The notes under the pieces were generated by a model. The model saw only the letters and a list, made by a program, of their open reading frames with translations, was not told the DNA's origin and did no database searches. Source: Conus ventricosus (lineage: Eukaryota > Mollusca > Gastropoda > Neogastropoda > Conidae). Taken from it: a stretch of DNA of 64,000 nucleotides. The stretch is from assembly GCA_018398815.1 (NCBI GenBank), contig CM031621.1, positions 1,287,306 through 1,351,305 on the forward strand, in the 5' to 3' direction. Below are positions 15,001 to 25,254 of this stretch, in pieces; positions within the stretch are counted from its first letter, which is position 1, and every line of letters starts with the position of its first letter. Made by a program: the position numbers and the translations under genes.

Positions 15001-16335
15001 CTCACATTGACAGGTCCCACAGTTATGTCACCAGCCTACCAATTGACAGTCAACAGTGAGGTCACAGCCTCACCTAGACAGTCCACACATGATGTACAGC
15101 CTCACCAAGTGCGTGGATGTCACAGCATCACAATGACAGTCCACAGTGATATCACAAGCCTCACAATGACAGTCTCAGTGATGTCACAGCCGCACCAATG
15201 ACCGTCCACAGTGATGTCACGGACCCTCCACCAAAGCAGTCACAGTGATGTCTCAGCCTCACAATGACAGTCCACCAGTAATGTCATCAGCCTCACCATT
15301 GACAGTCCCACACAGTGATGTCACAGCCACACCAATGACTGATCCACTGTGATGTCACTAGCTCAAATGACAGTCCACAGTGATGTTCAGCCTCACTTAT
15401 GACATGTCCTCACCAGTGAATGTCTCAGCCTCAACAATGACAGTCCACAGTGATGTCACAGCCTACTATGACAGTCCACACAGTGAGGTCACAGCTCACC
15501 AATGACAGTCCACACTGTGATTGTCACTGCCTCACCATGGACAGTCCACAGTGAAGTCACAGCCTCACCTATGACAGTTTCACACAGTGATTGTCTAAGC
15601 CTCTCAATGACAGGCCACAGTGATGTCACAGCTCACTTGAGGAGTCACAACGTGTGATGTCACAGCTCACCAAATTGACTGTCCACAGTGATGTCACTAC
15701 TCGGCCTCTCCTATGACAGTCAACAGTATGTCACAGCCTCACCAATGACAGTCCACAGTGATGTCACAGCCAACCTATGACAGGTCCATAGTGATGTCAA
15801 CTCAGCTCCACTGACAGTCCACACCCTGTGTATCACAGCCTCACCTATTGTCCTGTCCACAGTGATGTCACGCCCTACCAATGACAGTCCACAAGTGATG
15901 TCACAGCACTCACCAATGGCCAGTCCACACAGTGATGTCACAGCATCACAATGACAGTCAAGTGATGTAAGTCACAATGACAGTCCACACAGTGATGGTC
16001 ACTCTCTTCAATGACAGTCCAACAGTGATGTCACAGCTCAGCAATGCAGTCACAGTGATGTCACAGCCCTACCATTGACAGTCACACTGTGATTGTCACA
16101 AGCCTCCTCCAATGACGTCCACACAGGTGATGTCACAGCCTCACCAATGGACAGTACAGTGATGTCACCAGCTCACCAAATGACAGTCACAGTGATGTCA
16201 CTGCCTGGACAATGCACAGGTCCACAGTGATGTTCTCGGCCTACCAACTGAGTGTGTCACAGCCCACCAAGAGAGTGATGTTACAGCCTCACAGTGACAG
16301 TGTACAGTGATGTCACGCCTCACAGTGACAGTCTA
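1..16335. repeat. 35-bp satellite array (main block)
   Basis: Continuous tandem array. The typical unit is about 35 bp: TGATGTCACAGCCTCACCAA followed by TGACAGTCCACACAG. A 33-bp form lacks one CA, and a recurrent short form of about 24 bp lacks the ACAGTCCACAC part. Indels occur in nearly every unit, so phase drifts and ORFs of 60-110 codons appear by chance on both strands. No unrelated sequence was seen apart from C runs near 5,831 and 7,312 and a T run at 8,775. Units with GTGTACAGTGAT in place of GTCCACAGTGAT occur near 3,370, 11,850, 11,960 and 16,295. On the gene's coding strand each unit reads ATTGGTGAGGC, which resembles a splice donor, but no adjacent exon is visible. The array lies beyond exon 5 and is presumably intronic. 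Confidence 0.95.
5831..5858. repeat. poly-C interruption in satellite
   Basis: An almost pure C tract with one internal A interrupts the 35-bp satellite. A similar 13-nt C run sits at 7,312-7,325. Neither is part of the monomer. Because long C/G runs elsewhere in this window occur only in the noisier member of each duplicated pair, I suspect a consensus artefact. Confidence 0.7.
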
Positions 16336-16429
16336 ACACCAGGTGGTTGCAAGTATGAGGGGACTGCAGGGCGGAGATGTAAACAATGTTCAAAACATTT
16401 ATCTTGCTCCACTGAGCAATGCGGGACAG

Positions 16430-16675
16430 ACGAATCAAAGACAAAACACGACGTGTTTGATCTTAAGTTTCTCAGGAAAATATAAACAAACTCAGGACAA
16501 CGTACTATGAAGAATCAGCAAATCACTTCATCACTTATCTTTGTCGATTCAGCGAAGGTGGGCGTTGATGTGGATTGCTCATTGTTCATGTTTGTTGTTC
16601 CGAGTGTTAATTTGTCTTGTCTGAAGAAGACCTAAGAGTCAAACACGTAGTGTTTTGTTCTTGATTTGTTTGTAC
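16430..16675. repeat. Inverted repeat element with ~55-bp arms (copy 1)
   Basis: The left arm (about 16,437-16,492, with GACAAAACACGACGTGTTT) and right arm (about 16,610-16,672, with CTGAAGAAGACCTAAGAG and ending in GTGTTTTGTTCTTGATTTG) are imperfect reverse complements separated by about 120 bp. The GAAGAAGACCTAAGAGGTC motif next to a GTTTTGTC motif resembles terminal hairpins of some retroelements (Penelope-like elements were considered), but no reverse transcriptase is attached. The class is unknown. The same structure is at 20,385-20,640. Confidence 0.55.
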
Positions 16676-16779
16676 ATGTTAAGGGAGTTCATGATAACTA
16701 TTTTCAGAATCAATACAGGTGGTCACGGCCACCTCCTCGATACAGTGCACTGCTGTGAGTTACTGTGGTTGCATTGTTG

Positions 16780-17010
16780 CACCTCTTTTTTTTTCTCTTT
16801 TTTTTAAAAATCCTTTTCCAATACAATACATTACAAATGAATATCATAACATTTCAAAAAGAAGAAAAAAAAAAGGGGGGGGGGGGGGCGCACACAAACA
16901 CACAACAAAAAAGGCCATTGAACAATCAAACATCCTTGTACACAAAGGAAAAGGGGGACCAGGGTCGAGGTGGGGGGGGGGGGGGGGGGTTGGGGGCTGA
17001 GGGTAAGGGA
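16780..17010. repeat. Homopolymer-rich zone (T, A, G runs)
   Basis: Runs of T (16,788-16,806), A (16,868-16,876) and G (two runs, 16,877-16,889 and 16,972-16,989) within unique intron sequence. The same zone is at 20,768-20,985 in block A' with different run lengths. ORFs here encode only poly-Pro or poly-Gly and are not genes. Confidence 0.7.
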
Positions 17011-17870
17011 CAGGGGAAGGTCCACTGACATTTTCATGTCAAAACACAAATCAAACTTGATGGCACCTCTTTTGCTTCACTATACACAGCGTACCAGGTA
17101 CTACGCCCTCCACTGGTGATACGACAGCAGTCACAGAGCACGTCTGTGGGAGCACCCTAGCCAAGGGCACCACTCCATCCGTTCAACAACAGAGCCACTA
17201 TACTTTGAAATGACTTGACCACAGGCATGGCCATGGAGGAGCACCAGACACTGAGGTCACCAGGAGAGAAGCACATCAGGGCCGGTCACAGAATGTGACA
17301 CTCACTAAAGAAACATCATGATCAGCGAGGAGGATGACACTGATGCTGTGGAAATCTGATGTGGTCTGAGATGACATGACAGGGCTGTACTCTGCACTTC
17401 CTCTGATGACATATCCCAGTACTGACTAGGCCTGAGAGATGTCAACATCTGCACAGCTGCTGTGGAAACTGGGCAGCCACCTGAAGAGACATGTCACTGA
17501 AGTCTTCCTACCACAGTTCCAGCACACTCACCTTTGGGAGGGCACTGACCAGGTGGACAAATAAATAAGATAATAAATCTCTTTGGGACTGGAAGCCACA
17601 CCTCCCAGTCTGCAGTGCCGATCATCACACCATGCATAACTCTCTTCTCCCTATAGTCGGCTAGTAACTTGTTTCCCCTGGATGACCTCCCAGTCTGCAG
17701 TGCCAATCATCACACCATGCATTACTCTCTCCTTCCTATAGTCAACTAGACTCGTTTGCACTGGCTCATCCTAACCCCTAAAGACAAGAAGTGAACAGTG
17801 ATTGGAAGTTAGTGTTGTGACTGTACTGACACTAGTAATGAAAAGACAGTGAAACCCTCAGTAATGGCCC
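17010..17870. other. Unique intronic sequence of block A
   Basis: About 860 bp of ordinary complexity, repeated with indels at 20,990-21,840. Minus-strand frames contain several short open stretches that are protein-like in composition but broken by stops and not alignable to the amine oxidase family. I cannot name anything here; intron filler or an old mobile-element fragment are both possible. Confidence 0.5.
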
Positions 17871-17871
17871 T

Positions 17872-18215
17872 CACCTCCAGACTTTCTTTAAACACTGGTT
17901 AACTCCGATTCTTTCTCTACCTCCCAATACCTCCACACTTTCTTTAAACACTGGTTAGCTCTGAGTCTGTCTATACCTCCCAATACCTCCAGACTTTCTT
18001 TAAACACTGGCTAACTCTGATTCTGTCTATATCTCCCAATACCTCCAGACTTTTTTGAAACACTGGCTAACTCTGATTCTGTCTATACCTCCCAATACCT
18101 CCAGACTTCTTTGAAAAACTGGCTAACTCTGATTCTGTCTATACCTCCCAATACCTCCAGACTTTTTTGAAACACTGGCTAACTCTGATTCTGTCTATAC
18201 CTCTCAGTACAGACT
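17872..18215. repeat. 56-bp minisatellite (copy 1)
   Basis: About six units of roughly 56 bp containing ACCTCCCAATACCTCCAGAC and AAACACTGGCTAACTCTGAT. On the coding (minus) strand each unit has GGAGGTATTGGGAGGTATAG, giving two AG/GTAT donor-like sequences. It lies downstream of exon 5 in the gene, with 230 bp of unique DNA between. The second copy is at 21,840-22,200. Confidence 0.85.
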
Positions 18216-18444
18216 CCCTGCTCTTAAAGGCTACTGTAAATTCTCACTGAGGATAGATCCTTTCTGAAGGTTTTGGATACATGACATGCACCCATACAAC
18301 TATTCACACATAAATGACCAATGGTGCAAGTACACAACGTGCAATGCAAACATGGTTTACAATCCTTGCACACAAAACCTGTTGACACGGACACCTGATG
18401 CTTGTTTGAAAACTGGCCACTGAAAGGGCTTTTTTGACACCTAC

Positions 18445-18594
18445 CTTGACATATCCAGGATACTCGTCACTCGGCAGGCCATAGATGTTACGACAACCGT
18501 CCTCCTCCCTTGCGTCATTGAAACAAGGAAACCAGTCACTGGCAAGGCTGCTCTTCTTCTTCTCCTGCCAGTACATAACTGTGACGCGTGTGGG
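18445..18594 (-). CDS. PIPOX: Sarcosine/pipecolate oxidase exon 5 (intact)
   Basis: A 150-bp exon of exactly 50 codons, phase 0 at both ends. Minus-strand acceptor: TTTTCTTTGTTGCAG directly before the exon. Donor: GTCAAG then GTAGGTGTC. It encodes PTRVTVMYWQEKK, then SDWFPCFNDAREEDG, then NIYGLPSDEYPGYVK. This aligns without gaps to the vertebrate PIPOX segment around 'YW...FPCF...IYGLPTGEYPGLMK', part of the substrate domain of the DAO fold. No stop or frameshift. Upstream on the coding strand the acceptor is followed by eight further tandem copies of the same acceptor (50-bp array). A frame-damaged second copy is at 22,443-22,585. The identification rests on remembered family sequence, but the run of matches is long and ordered. 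Confidence 0.93.
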
Positions 18595-19022
18595 CTGCAA
18601 CAAAGAAAACACAGCATGGGACATTGTGCAGTGATGTGTATGGGCTGCAACAAAGAAAACACAGCATGGGACATTGTGCAGTGATGTGTATGGGCTGCAA
18701 CAAAGAAAATACAGCATGGGACATTGTGCAGTGATGTGTATGGGCTGCAACAAAGAAAACACAGCATGGGACATTGTGCAGTGATGTGTATGGGCTGCAA
18801 CAAAGAAAACACAGCACTGGACATGCGCAGTGATGTGTATGGTTGCAACAAAGAAAACACAGCACTGGGTATGTGCAGTGATGTGTATGGGCTGCAACAA
18901 AGAAAACACAGCATTGGACATGTGCAGTGATGTGTATGGGCTGCAACAAAGAAAACACAGCACTGGGTATGTGCAGTGATGCGTATGGGCTGCAACAAAG
19001 AAAACACAGCATTGGACATGTG
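18595..19022. repeat. 50-bp minisatellite made of exon 5 acceptor copies
   Basis: Eight further units of about 50 bp follow exon 5's own acceptor. On the minus strand each unit has TGTTTTCTTTGTTGCAGCCC then a relative of the first exon bases (CCCATACACATCAC against CCCACACGCGTCAC in exon 5). So each unit carries a polypyrimidine tract, an AG and about 14 nt of exon start. The 50-bp period rotates through all three frames, and no stop occurs in any frame on the minus strand, which explains the overlapping 150-220-codon ORFs. They are not genes. Confidence 0.92.
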
Positions 19023-19029
19023 CTTATAC

Positions 19030-19191
19030 CTCTTGTTCTATCTCGCCCTCCAATTGAAGATTGACAAAGCAGGCCATTTCAAACTGTGGTCCTTGCCGTC
19101 GATCTCAGAGTCAGATTTCTGACAGCCTAGCTTCCCACACAGAACCTTGTCAGGGCTGTCATCATGTAGAAAACAGTCACGCCTGAGACAG
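19030..19191 (-). other. Exon-like 162-bp segment of unknown identity (copy 1)
   Basis: Unique sequence between two minisatellites. On the minus strand it is bounded by TTTGCAG (acceptor-like) and AAGAG then GTATAAGC (donor-like). One frame reads RRDCFLHDDSPDKVLCGKLG and is open for about 50 codons until a TAG near the donor. A second frame holds FEMACFVNLQLEGEI. Length is a multiple of three. It does not match the oxidase, which is continuous from exon 4 to exon 5. It could be an alternative exon, an exon relic or chance. The second copy is at 23,011-23,172. Confidence 0.3.
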
Positions 19192-19845
19192 CTGCAAACT
19201 CTTCATCATTGCCAGACAGACAGCTAGGTTACTGACATCTTTAAGGCAAACAACACAGCCTGAGACAGCTACAAAATCTTCATCAATGCCAGACAGACAG
19301 CTAGGTTACTGACATCTTTAAGGCAAACAACACAGGCTGAGACATCTACAAACTCTTCATCAATGCCAGACAGACAGCTAGGTTACTGACATCTTTAAGG
19401 CAAACAACACAGCCTGAGACAGCCACAAACTATTCATCAATGCCAGACAGACAGCTAGGTTACTGACATCTTTAAGGCAAACAACACAGGCTGAGACAGC
19501 TACAAAATCTTCGTCACTGCCAGACAGACAGCTAGGTTACTGACATCTTTAAGGCAAACAACACAGGCTGAGACAGCTACAAACTCTTCATCAAAGCCAG
19601 ACGTAGGTTACTGACATCTTTAAGGCAAACAACACAGGCTGAGACAGCCACAAACTCTTCATCAATGCCAGAAAGACAGCTAGGTTACCGACATCTTCAA
19701 GGCAAACAACACAGGCTGAGACAGCGACAAACTCTTCACCAATGCCAGAAAGACAGCTAGGTTACTGACATCTTTAAGGCAAACAACACAGCCTGAGACA
19801 GCTACAAACTACTTCACCACTTGCCAGACAGACAGCTAGGTTACG
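19186..19845. repeat. 77-bp minisatellite (copy 1)
   Basis: About eight units of roughly 77 bp containing GCTAGGTTACTGACATCTTT and GGCAAACAACACAGCCTGAG. On the minus strand each unit contains GATTTTGTAGCTGTCTCAGG, the same sequence that forms the acceptor-like edge of the exon-like segment at 19,030-19,191 (there TTTGCAGCTGTCTCAGG). The last unit runs directly into the 35-bp satellite. The second copy is at 23,166-23,895. Confidence 0.9.
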
Positions 19846-20290
19846 TCCACACAGTGATTCAACCCTCACACAATGACAGGCCACAGTGGATGACACACTG
19901 CCTCACCAATGACATCCCACACAGTGATGGTCACATCCTCACCAAATGACAGTCCACACAGTGATGTTCACAGCCTCAGCAATGACAGTCCAACATGATG
20001 TCACAAGCCCCACCAATGACAGTCCACACAGTGATGACACAGCCTCACCAATGCCATCCACACAGGATGATCCCACGGCCTCACCAATGACAGTTCCATC
20101 ATGAAGTCACAGCCTCCACCGCATGATCAGTCCACAGTGATGTCACAGCCTTACCAATGACATCCACATGAGGTCACAGCTCACCATGATGATGTCACAG
20201 CCTCACCAAGTGAGTGATTCACAGCCTCACCAGTGACCGTGTACAGTGATGATCACAGCCTCACACAGTGACAGTCCTAACAACCAGTGT
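19845..20290. repeat. 35-bp satellite, short second block
   Basis: About 440 bp of the 35-bp satellite between blocks A and A'. It ends in a GTGTACAGTGAT variant unit followed by CACAGTGACAGTCCTAACA, as the main array does at 16,295-16,335. The same edge variant at both junctions indicates that satellite plus block was duplicated together. Confidence 0.93.
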
Positions 20291-20384
20291 TGCAAGATGA
20301 GACTGCAGGGCCGGAGATGATAAACAAAAGTCAAAACAATATCATGACTCCACTGAAACAATGCCGGACAGACAATCACAAAGA

Positions 20385-20640
20385 CAAAACACGACGTGTT
20401 TCGACCTCTTAAGTCTTCTTCAGGAAATATAAACAACACTCAGGACAACGACAATGAAGATTCAGCAATCACTTCATCAGCATAACTTTGGCGGAATTAA
20501 AAAATAATAAATTCAGCGCAAGGAGGGCGTTGGAAGTGAATTGCTCATTTTCATTTTGTTGTCTCCGAGTGTCTATTTGTCTTGATCTGAAGAAGACCTA
20601 AGAGGTCAAAACAACGCGTGGTTTGTCTCATGATTTGTTT
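20385..20640. repeat. Inverted repeat element (copy 2)
   Basis: Left arm about 20,385-20,450 (with CGACCTCTTAAGTCTTCTTC) and right arm about 20,578-20,640 (with GAAGAAGACCTAAGAGGTC) are reverse complements with a few mismatches and about 130 bp of loop. The pairing is better than in copy 1. Confidence 0.6.
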
Positions 20641-20989
20641 GTCCACACTGTTCAAGGAGTCAGCGATAACAATTTTCAGAATCAATACCAGGTGTGGTCA
20701 CGGACCAACCTACTACAAGTACAGTGCACTGCTGCTCGAGTTACTATGGTAGCATTTGGTGGCACATCTTTTTTTTTCTCTTTTTATTAAAAATCCTTTT
20801 CCAAACAATACATTACAAATGAATATCATAACCATACCAAAAGAAGAAAAAAAAAAGGGGGGGGGGGCGCACCACAAACACACAACAAAAAAGGGGGCCA
20901 TTGGGAACAATCAACATCCTTTTGTACACAAAGAAAAGGGGGACCAGGGGCATGGGGGGGGGGGCGGGGGGGGGTTGGGGGCTGAGGGA

Positions 20990-21840
20990 AGGACAGGGAG
21001 TCCACTGACATTTTCATTCAAACACAAATCAAACTTGATGGCAACCTGTTTTGCTTCACTATAACACAGCGTACCAGTACAACCCCACCAACTGGTGATA
21101 CGACAGCAGTCACAGAGCACGTCTGTGGAGCACCTAGCCAAGGGCACCACTCCATCCTTCAACAACAGAGCCACACTACTTTTGAAAGACTTGACCACAG
21201 CATGCCATGGAGGAGCACCAGACACTGAGGTCACCAGAGAGGAAGCACATCAGGCCGTCCCCATAAATTGTGACACTCACTAAAGAAACATCAAGATCAG
21301 CGAGGAGTGAGACCTGAAGCTGTGAAATCTGATGTGGTCTGAGATGACATGACAGTGCTGTACTCTGCACTTCCCTCTGATGACATATCCATACTGACTA
21401 GGCCTGGAGAGAGTCAACATCTGCACAGCAGCTGTGGAAACTGGGCAGCACCTGAAGAGACATGACAACTGAAAGTCTTCCTTACCACAGTTCCATCAGC
21501 ACTCACTTGGGAGGGCACTGACCAGTGAACAAATAAAATAAGAAAATAAATCTCTTTGGGACTGAAGCCACACCATCCCAGTCTGCAGCGTTCAATTCAC
21601 AACATGCATAACTCTCTTCTCCCTATAGTCGGCTAGTAACTTGTTCCCCTGGATGAACCACCCCGTACTGCAGTGCCAATCACACACCATCAATTACTCT
21701 CTCCTCCTATAGTCAACTAACCTCGTTGCACTGGCTCATCCTAACCCCCTAAGACAAGAAGTGAACAGTGATTGGAAGTAGTGTTGTGACTGTACTGACA
21801 CTAATAATGAAAAAGACAGTGAAACCCCTCAGTAAAGGCC
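20990..21840. other. Unique intronic sequence of block A'
   Basis: Counterpart of 17,010-17,870 with extra indels. No gene recognised. Confidence 0.5.
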
Positions 21841-22200
21841 CTCACCTCCCAGACATCTTTAAACACTGTTAACAAACTCCGATTCTTTCTCGAACCTCCC
21901 AATACCTCCACACTTACTTTAAACACTGTTAGCTCTGAGTCTGTCTATACCTCCCAATACCTCCAGACTTTCTTAAACACTGCTAACTCTGATTCGTCTA
22001 ATATTCTCCTCAATACCTCCAACTTTTTTGAAACACTGGGCTAACTCTGATTCTGTCTATACCTCCCACATACCTCCGGGAGACTTTCTATTGAAAAACT
22101 GCTAACTCTGATTCTGTCTATATCCTCCCAATACCTCCAGACTTTTTGAAACACTGGCTAACTCTGATTCTGTCTATCCCTCTCAGAACAGACTCCCCTG
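21840..22200. repeat. 56-bp minisatellite (copy 2)
   Basis: Same unit family as 17,872-18,215, with more indels. Confidence 0.85.
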
Positions 22201-22442
22201 CTTCTTAAAGGCTACTGTAACTATCACACTGAGGATAGATCCAATTGCTGAAGGTTTTGGTACATTGACATGCACCCATACAACAATTCACACATAAATG
22301 ACCATGGAGCAAGTACACCACGTGCAATGCCAAACATGGTTTACAATCCTTGCACACAAAAACCTGTTGACACGTGACACCAGAATTGCTTTGTTTGAAA
22401 AACTGACCATCTGAAAGGGCTATTTTTGATCACCTACCTTGA

Positions 22443-22585
22443 ACATCGCCAAGGATACCGCACTCGCAGGCCATTAGAAGTTACACAACCTTCCTCCTCC
22501 CTTGCGTCATTGAAACAAGGAAACAGTCACAGGCAAGGCTGCTCTCTTCTTCTCCCTGCCAGTACAATTAACTGTGAAGCGTGTG
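22443..22585 (-). pseudogene. PIPOX: Exon 5 second copy, frame-damaged
   Basis: Counterpart of exon 5 in block A', still flanked by a TTTTCTTTGTTGCAG acceptor and a GTAGGTG-like donor. It has several single-base insertions and deletions, for example in the stretches encoding the CFNDAREE and IYGLP parts, so no frame crosses it. The losses are of homopolymer or single-base type and differ from any change in the intact copy. I read it as a low-quality duplicate of the same exon rather than an evolved pseudogene, but sequence alone cannot decide. Confidence 0.8.
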
Positions 22586-23010
22586 GGCTGCAACAAAGAA
22601 AACCACAGCCATGGACATTTTGCAGTGAAGTGTAGGGCAGCAACCAAGAAAACACAGCAATGACATGTGCAGTGATGTGTATGGGCTGCACCAAAGAACT
22701 ACAGCAGGGACAATGTGCAGTGATTGTATGGGCGGCAACAAAGAAACACAGCAAGGGAACATTGTGCAGTGATGTGTATGGGCAGCAACAAAGAAAACAC
22801 AGCACTGGAACATGCCAGTGAGTGTAATGGTTGCAACAAAGAAAACACAGCACTGTATGTGCAGTGATGTGTATGGCTGCAACAAAGAAAAACACTGCAT
22901 GGACATGTGCAGTGATGTGTATGGGCTGCAACAAAGAAAACACAGCACTGGGTATGTGCAGTGAGCGTAAGGGCTGCAACAAAGAAAACACCGCATTGGA
23001 ACAGTGTGAT
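22586..23010. repeat. 50-bp acceptor minisatellite (copy 2)
   Basis: Same array as 18,595-19,022, with indels. Each unit again has the CTGCAACAAAGAAAACAC sequence, which is an acceptor on the minus strand. Confidence 0.9.
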
Positions 23011-23172
23011 ATACCTCTTGTCTATCTCGCCCTCCAATTGAAGATTGACAAAGCAGGCCATTTCAAACTGTGTCCTTGCCGACGATCTCAAGTCAATTTC
23101 TGCAGCCTAGCTTCCCACACCACCTGTCAGGCTGTCATCATTAGAAAACAGTCACGCCTGAGACAGCTAGCT
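23011..23172 (-). other. Exon-like segment (copy 2)
   Basis: Counterpart of 19,030-19,191. Here the FEMACFVNLQLEGEIDK frame is open to the donor-like site, while the other frame is broken. The two copies differ by single-base indels, so the true frame is unclear. Confidence 0.3.
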
Positions 23173-23895
23173 GCAAACTCTTCATGCATTGCCAGACAGA
23201 CAGCTAGGTTATGACATCTTTTAAGGCAAACAACACAGCCTGAGACACTACACAATCTTCATCAATGCCATACAGACAGCTATTACTGACATCTTTAAGG
23301 CAAACAACACAGGCTGAGACATCTACAAACTCTTCATCCATGCCCAGACAGACAGCTAGGTTACTGACATCTTAAGCAAACCAACACAGCCTGAACCGCC
23401 ACAAACTATTCATCATAGCCAGACAACCGCTAGGTTACTGACATCTTCACTAAGGCAAACAACACAGTCTGAGACCAGCTACAAAAATCTCTTCGTCACT
23501 GCCAGACAGACAGCTAGTTTACTGACATCTTTAAGGCAAAACAACACAGGCTGGGACAGCTAATGGGGGGGGGGGGGGGGTGGGAGGGGGGGGGGTAAAT
23601 GGGGGGCAAACCTTCATCAAAGCCAACGTAGGTTACTGACATCTTAAAGCAAACAACACAGCTGAACAGCCACAAACTCTCATCAATGCCAGAAAGACAG
23701 CTAGGTTTACCGACATCTTCAAGGCAAACAACACAGGCTGAACGCGACAAACTCTCCACCAATTGCCAGAAAGACAGCTAGTTACTGACATCTTTAAGGC
23801 AAACACACAGCCTGAGACAGCTTTCAACTCTTCACGCATTGCAGACAGACAGCTAGGGTTTACTGACATCTTTAAGGCAAACACACAGGCTGTGT
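23166..23895. repeat. 77-bp minisatellite (copy 2) with G-rich insertion
   Basis: Same units as 19,186-19,845. At 23,566-23,605 it contains G runs of 17, 10 and 6 in a stretch where the first copy has ordinary repeat sequence. Confidence 0.88.
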
Positions 23896-23924
23896 GAGGA
23901 CACCACGCCATGGGCCAGTTTTTT

Positions 23925-25200
23925 GCTTTTTTTTGTGGGGGGGGGGGTTTTGTTTTTTCTTCATGGCCAGGCTGACCCTGCAAACAAACAGAACCAGTGT
24001 CATGAGAAATGCATCCAAACACTACAGAATCCACTTCAATGGCCAGCTGACAACTGCAAACACACAGAACCAGTGTCCATTAGAAATGCATACAAACACT
24101 ACAGAATCCACTGCAATGGGGCCAGGCTGACACTGCAAACAAACACTACAGAATCCACTTCAATGGCCAACAGACACTGCAAAACAAAACAGAAAACAGT
24201 GTCAAGAGAAATGCATACAAACACTACAGAATCCACCTTCAATGCCAGGGCTGACACTGCAAACAAACACTACAGAATCCACTTCAATGCCAGCTGACAC
24301 TGCAAACAAACACTACAGAATCCACTCTCAATGCCAGGCTGACAACGCAAACTAACACTACAGAATCCACGTCAATGCCAGCTGACACGTGCAAACAAAC
24401 ACTACAGAATCCACTTCCAAAGGCCAGCTGACCCACTGCAAACAACACACTAACAGTATCCACTTCAATGGCCAGGCTAACACATGCTCAAACAAACAGA
24501 AACAGTGTCATGAGAAAATGCATCCAACACTACAGAATCCCACTTCATGGCCATGCTAACACTGCAAACAAACAGAAACCATGTCAGAGAAATGCATACA
24601 AACACTACAGAAATCCACTTCAATGCCACTGACACTGCAAACAAACAGAAACCATGTCATTGAAATTGCAAACACACACTACAGAATCCACTTCAATGGA
24701 CCAGGCTGGACACATCAAACAACACTACAGAATCGCACTTCAATGTGCCAGCTGACACTGCAAAACAAACACACAGAAACCCCTATCAAAAATGGCAAGG
24801 CTGACACTGCAATCAAACCTACAGAATCCAATTCAATGGCCAGGCTGACACAGCAAACAAACCCTACAGAAATCCACTAATCAATGGCCAGGCTGACACT
24901 GCAACAAACACTACAGAAACCACTTCAATGGCCAGGCTGACACTGCAAGACACTCTACGAAACCACTTCAATGGCCACTGACACTGCAAACAAACTACTA
25001 CAGCATCCACTTCAAATGGCCAGTCAGACACTGCCAACACACACTACAGAATCCACTTCAAAGGCCAGGCAGACACGCAAACACACTACAGAAATCCACG
25101 TCAATGGCAAGCTGACACCGCAATTAAAGGGGGGACACTACAGAATCCACTTCATGGCCAGGCTTGACACTGCAGACAAACAGAAACACAGAATAATGGA
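23925..25200. repeat. 45-bp minisatellite
   Basis: About 27 units of roughly 45 bp containing GGCCAGGCTGACACTGCAAA and CACTACAGAATCCACTTCAA. On the minus strand each unit has TAGTGTTTGTTTGCAG, a good acceptor-like sequence with a pyrimidine tract, followed by TGTCAG. No exon is recognised beside it. Plus-strand ORFs of about 100-140 codons are repeat readings. Confidence 0.92.
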
Positions 25201-25254
25201 AAGCAAACCAGTGTCAATAAACTGCATACACACCCAGCAGAATAACAGCTTCTG

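Larger units (their letters stand above)
16336..19845. repeat. Block A (first copy of a 3.5-kb duplicated segment)
   Basis: Single-copy-like segment bounded on both sides by the 35-bp satellite and repeated in the same order at 20,290-23,895. Order: inverted-repeat element, T/A/G homopolymer zone, unique intron sequence, 56-bp array, exon 5, 50-bp array, exon-like ORF, 77-bp array. This copy is the cleaner one: exon 5 is intact here and damaged in the second copy. Confidence 0.9.
20290..23895. repeat. Block A' (second copy of block A)
   Basis: Same parts, order and orientation as block A, with many more small indels and an inserted G-rich stretch at 23,566-23,605 that block A lacks. It could be a true tandem duplication, an unmerged haplotype or an uncorrected read placed in series; the error pattern favours the last two. 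Confidence 0.9.

Noticed and set aside
1..16335. Many ORFs of 60-109 codons with repeated HSDVTASP/MTSLCGL text
   Set aside because: They are readings of the 35-bp satellite in drifting frames on both strands; no domain, start context or codon signal.
1..16335. CRISPR-like regular repeats
   Set aside because: There are no unique spacers; units are head-to-tail satellite and the DNA is eukaryotic.
18304..19019. Three overlapping 150-219-codon ORFs as separate proteins
   Set aside because: They are the stop-free 50-bp array read in three frames; only the last 50 codons of one belong to exon 5.
19030..19191. Disintegrin/ADAM-type cysteine-rich exon (VLCGKLGCQ)
   Set aside because: Only one short resemblance, a stop near the donor and no other domain parts; kept as unknown.
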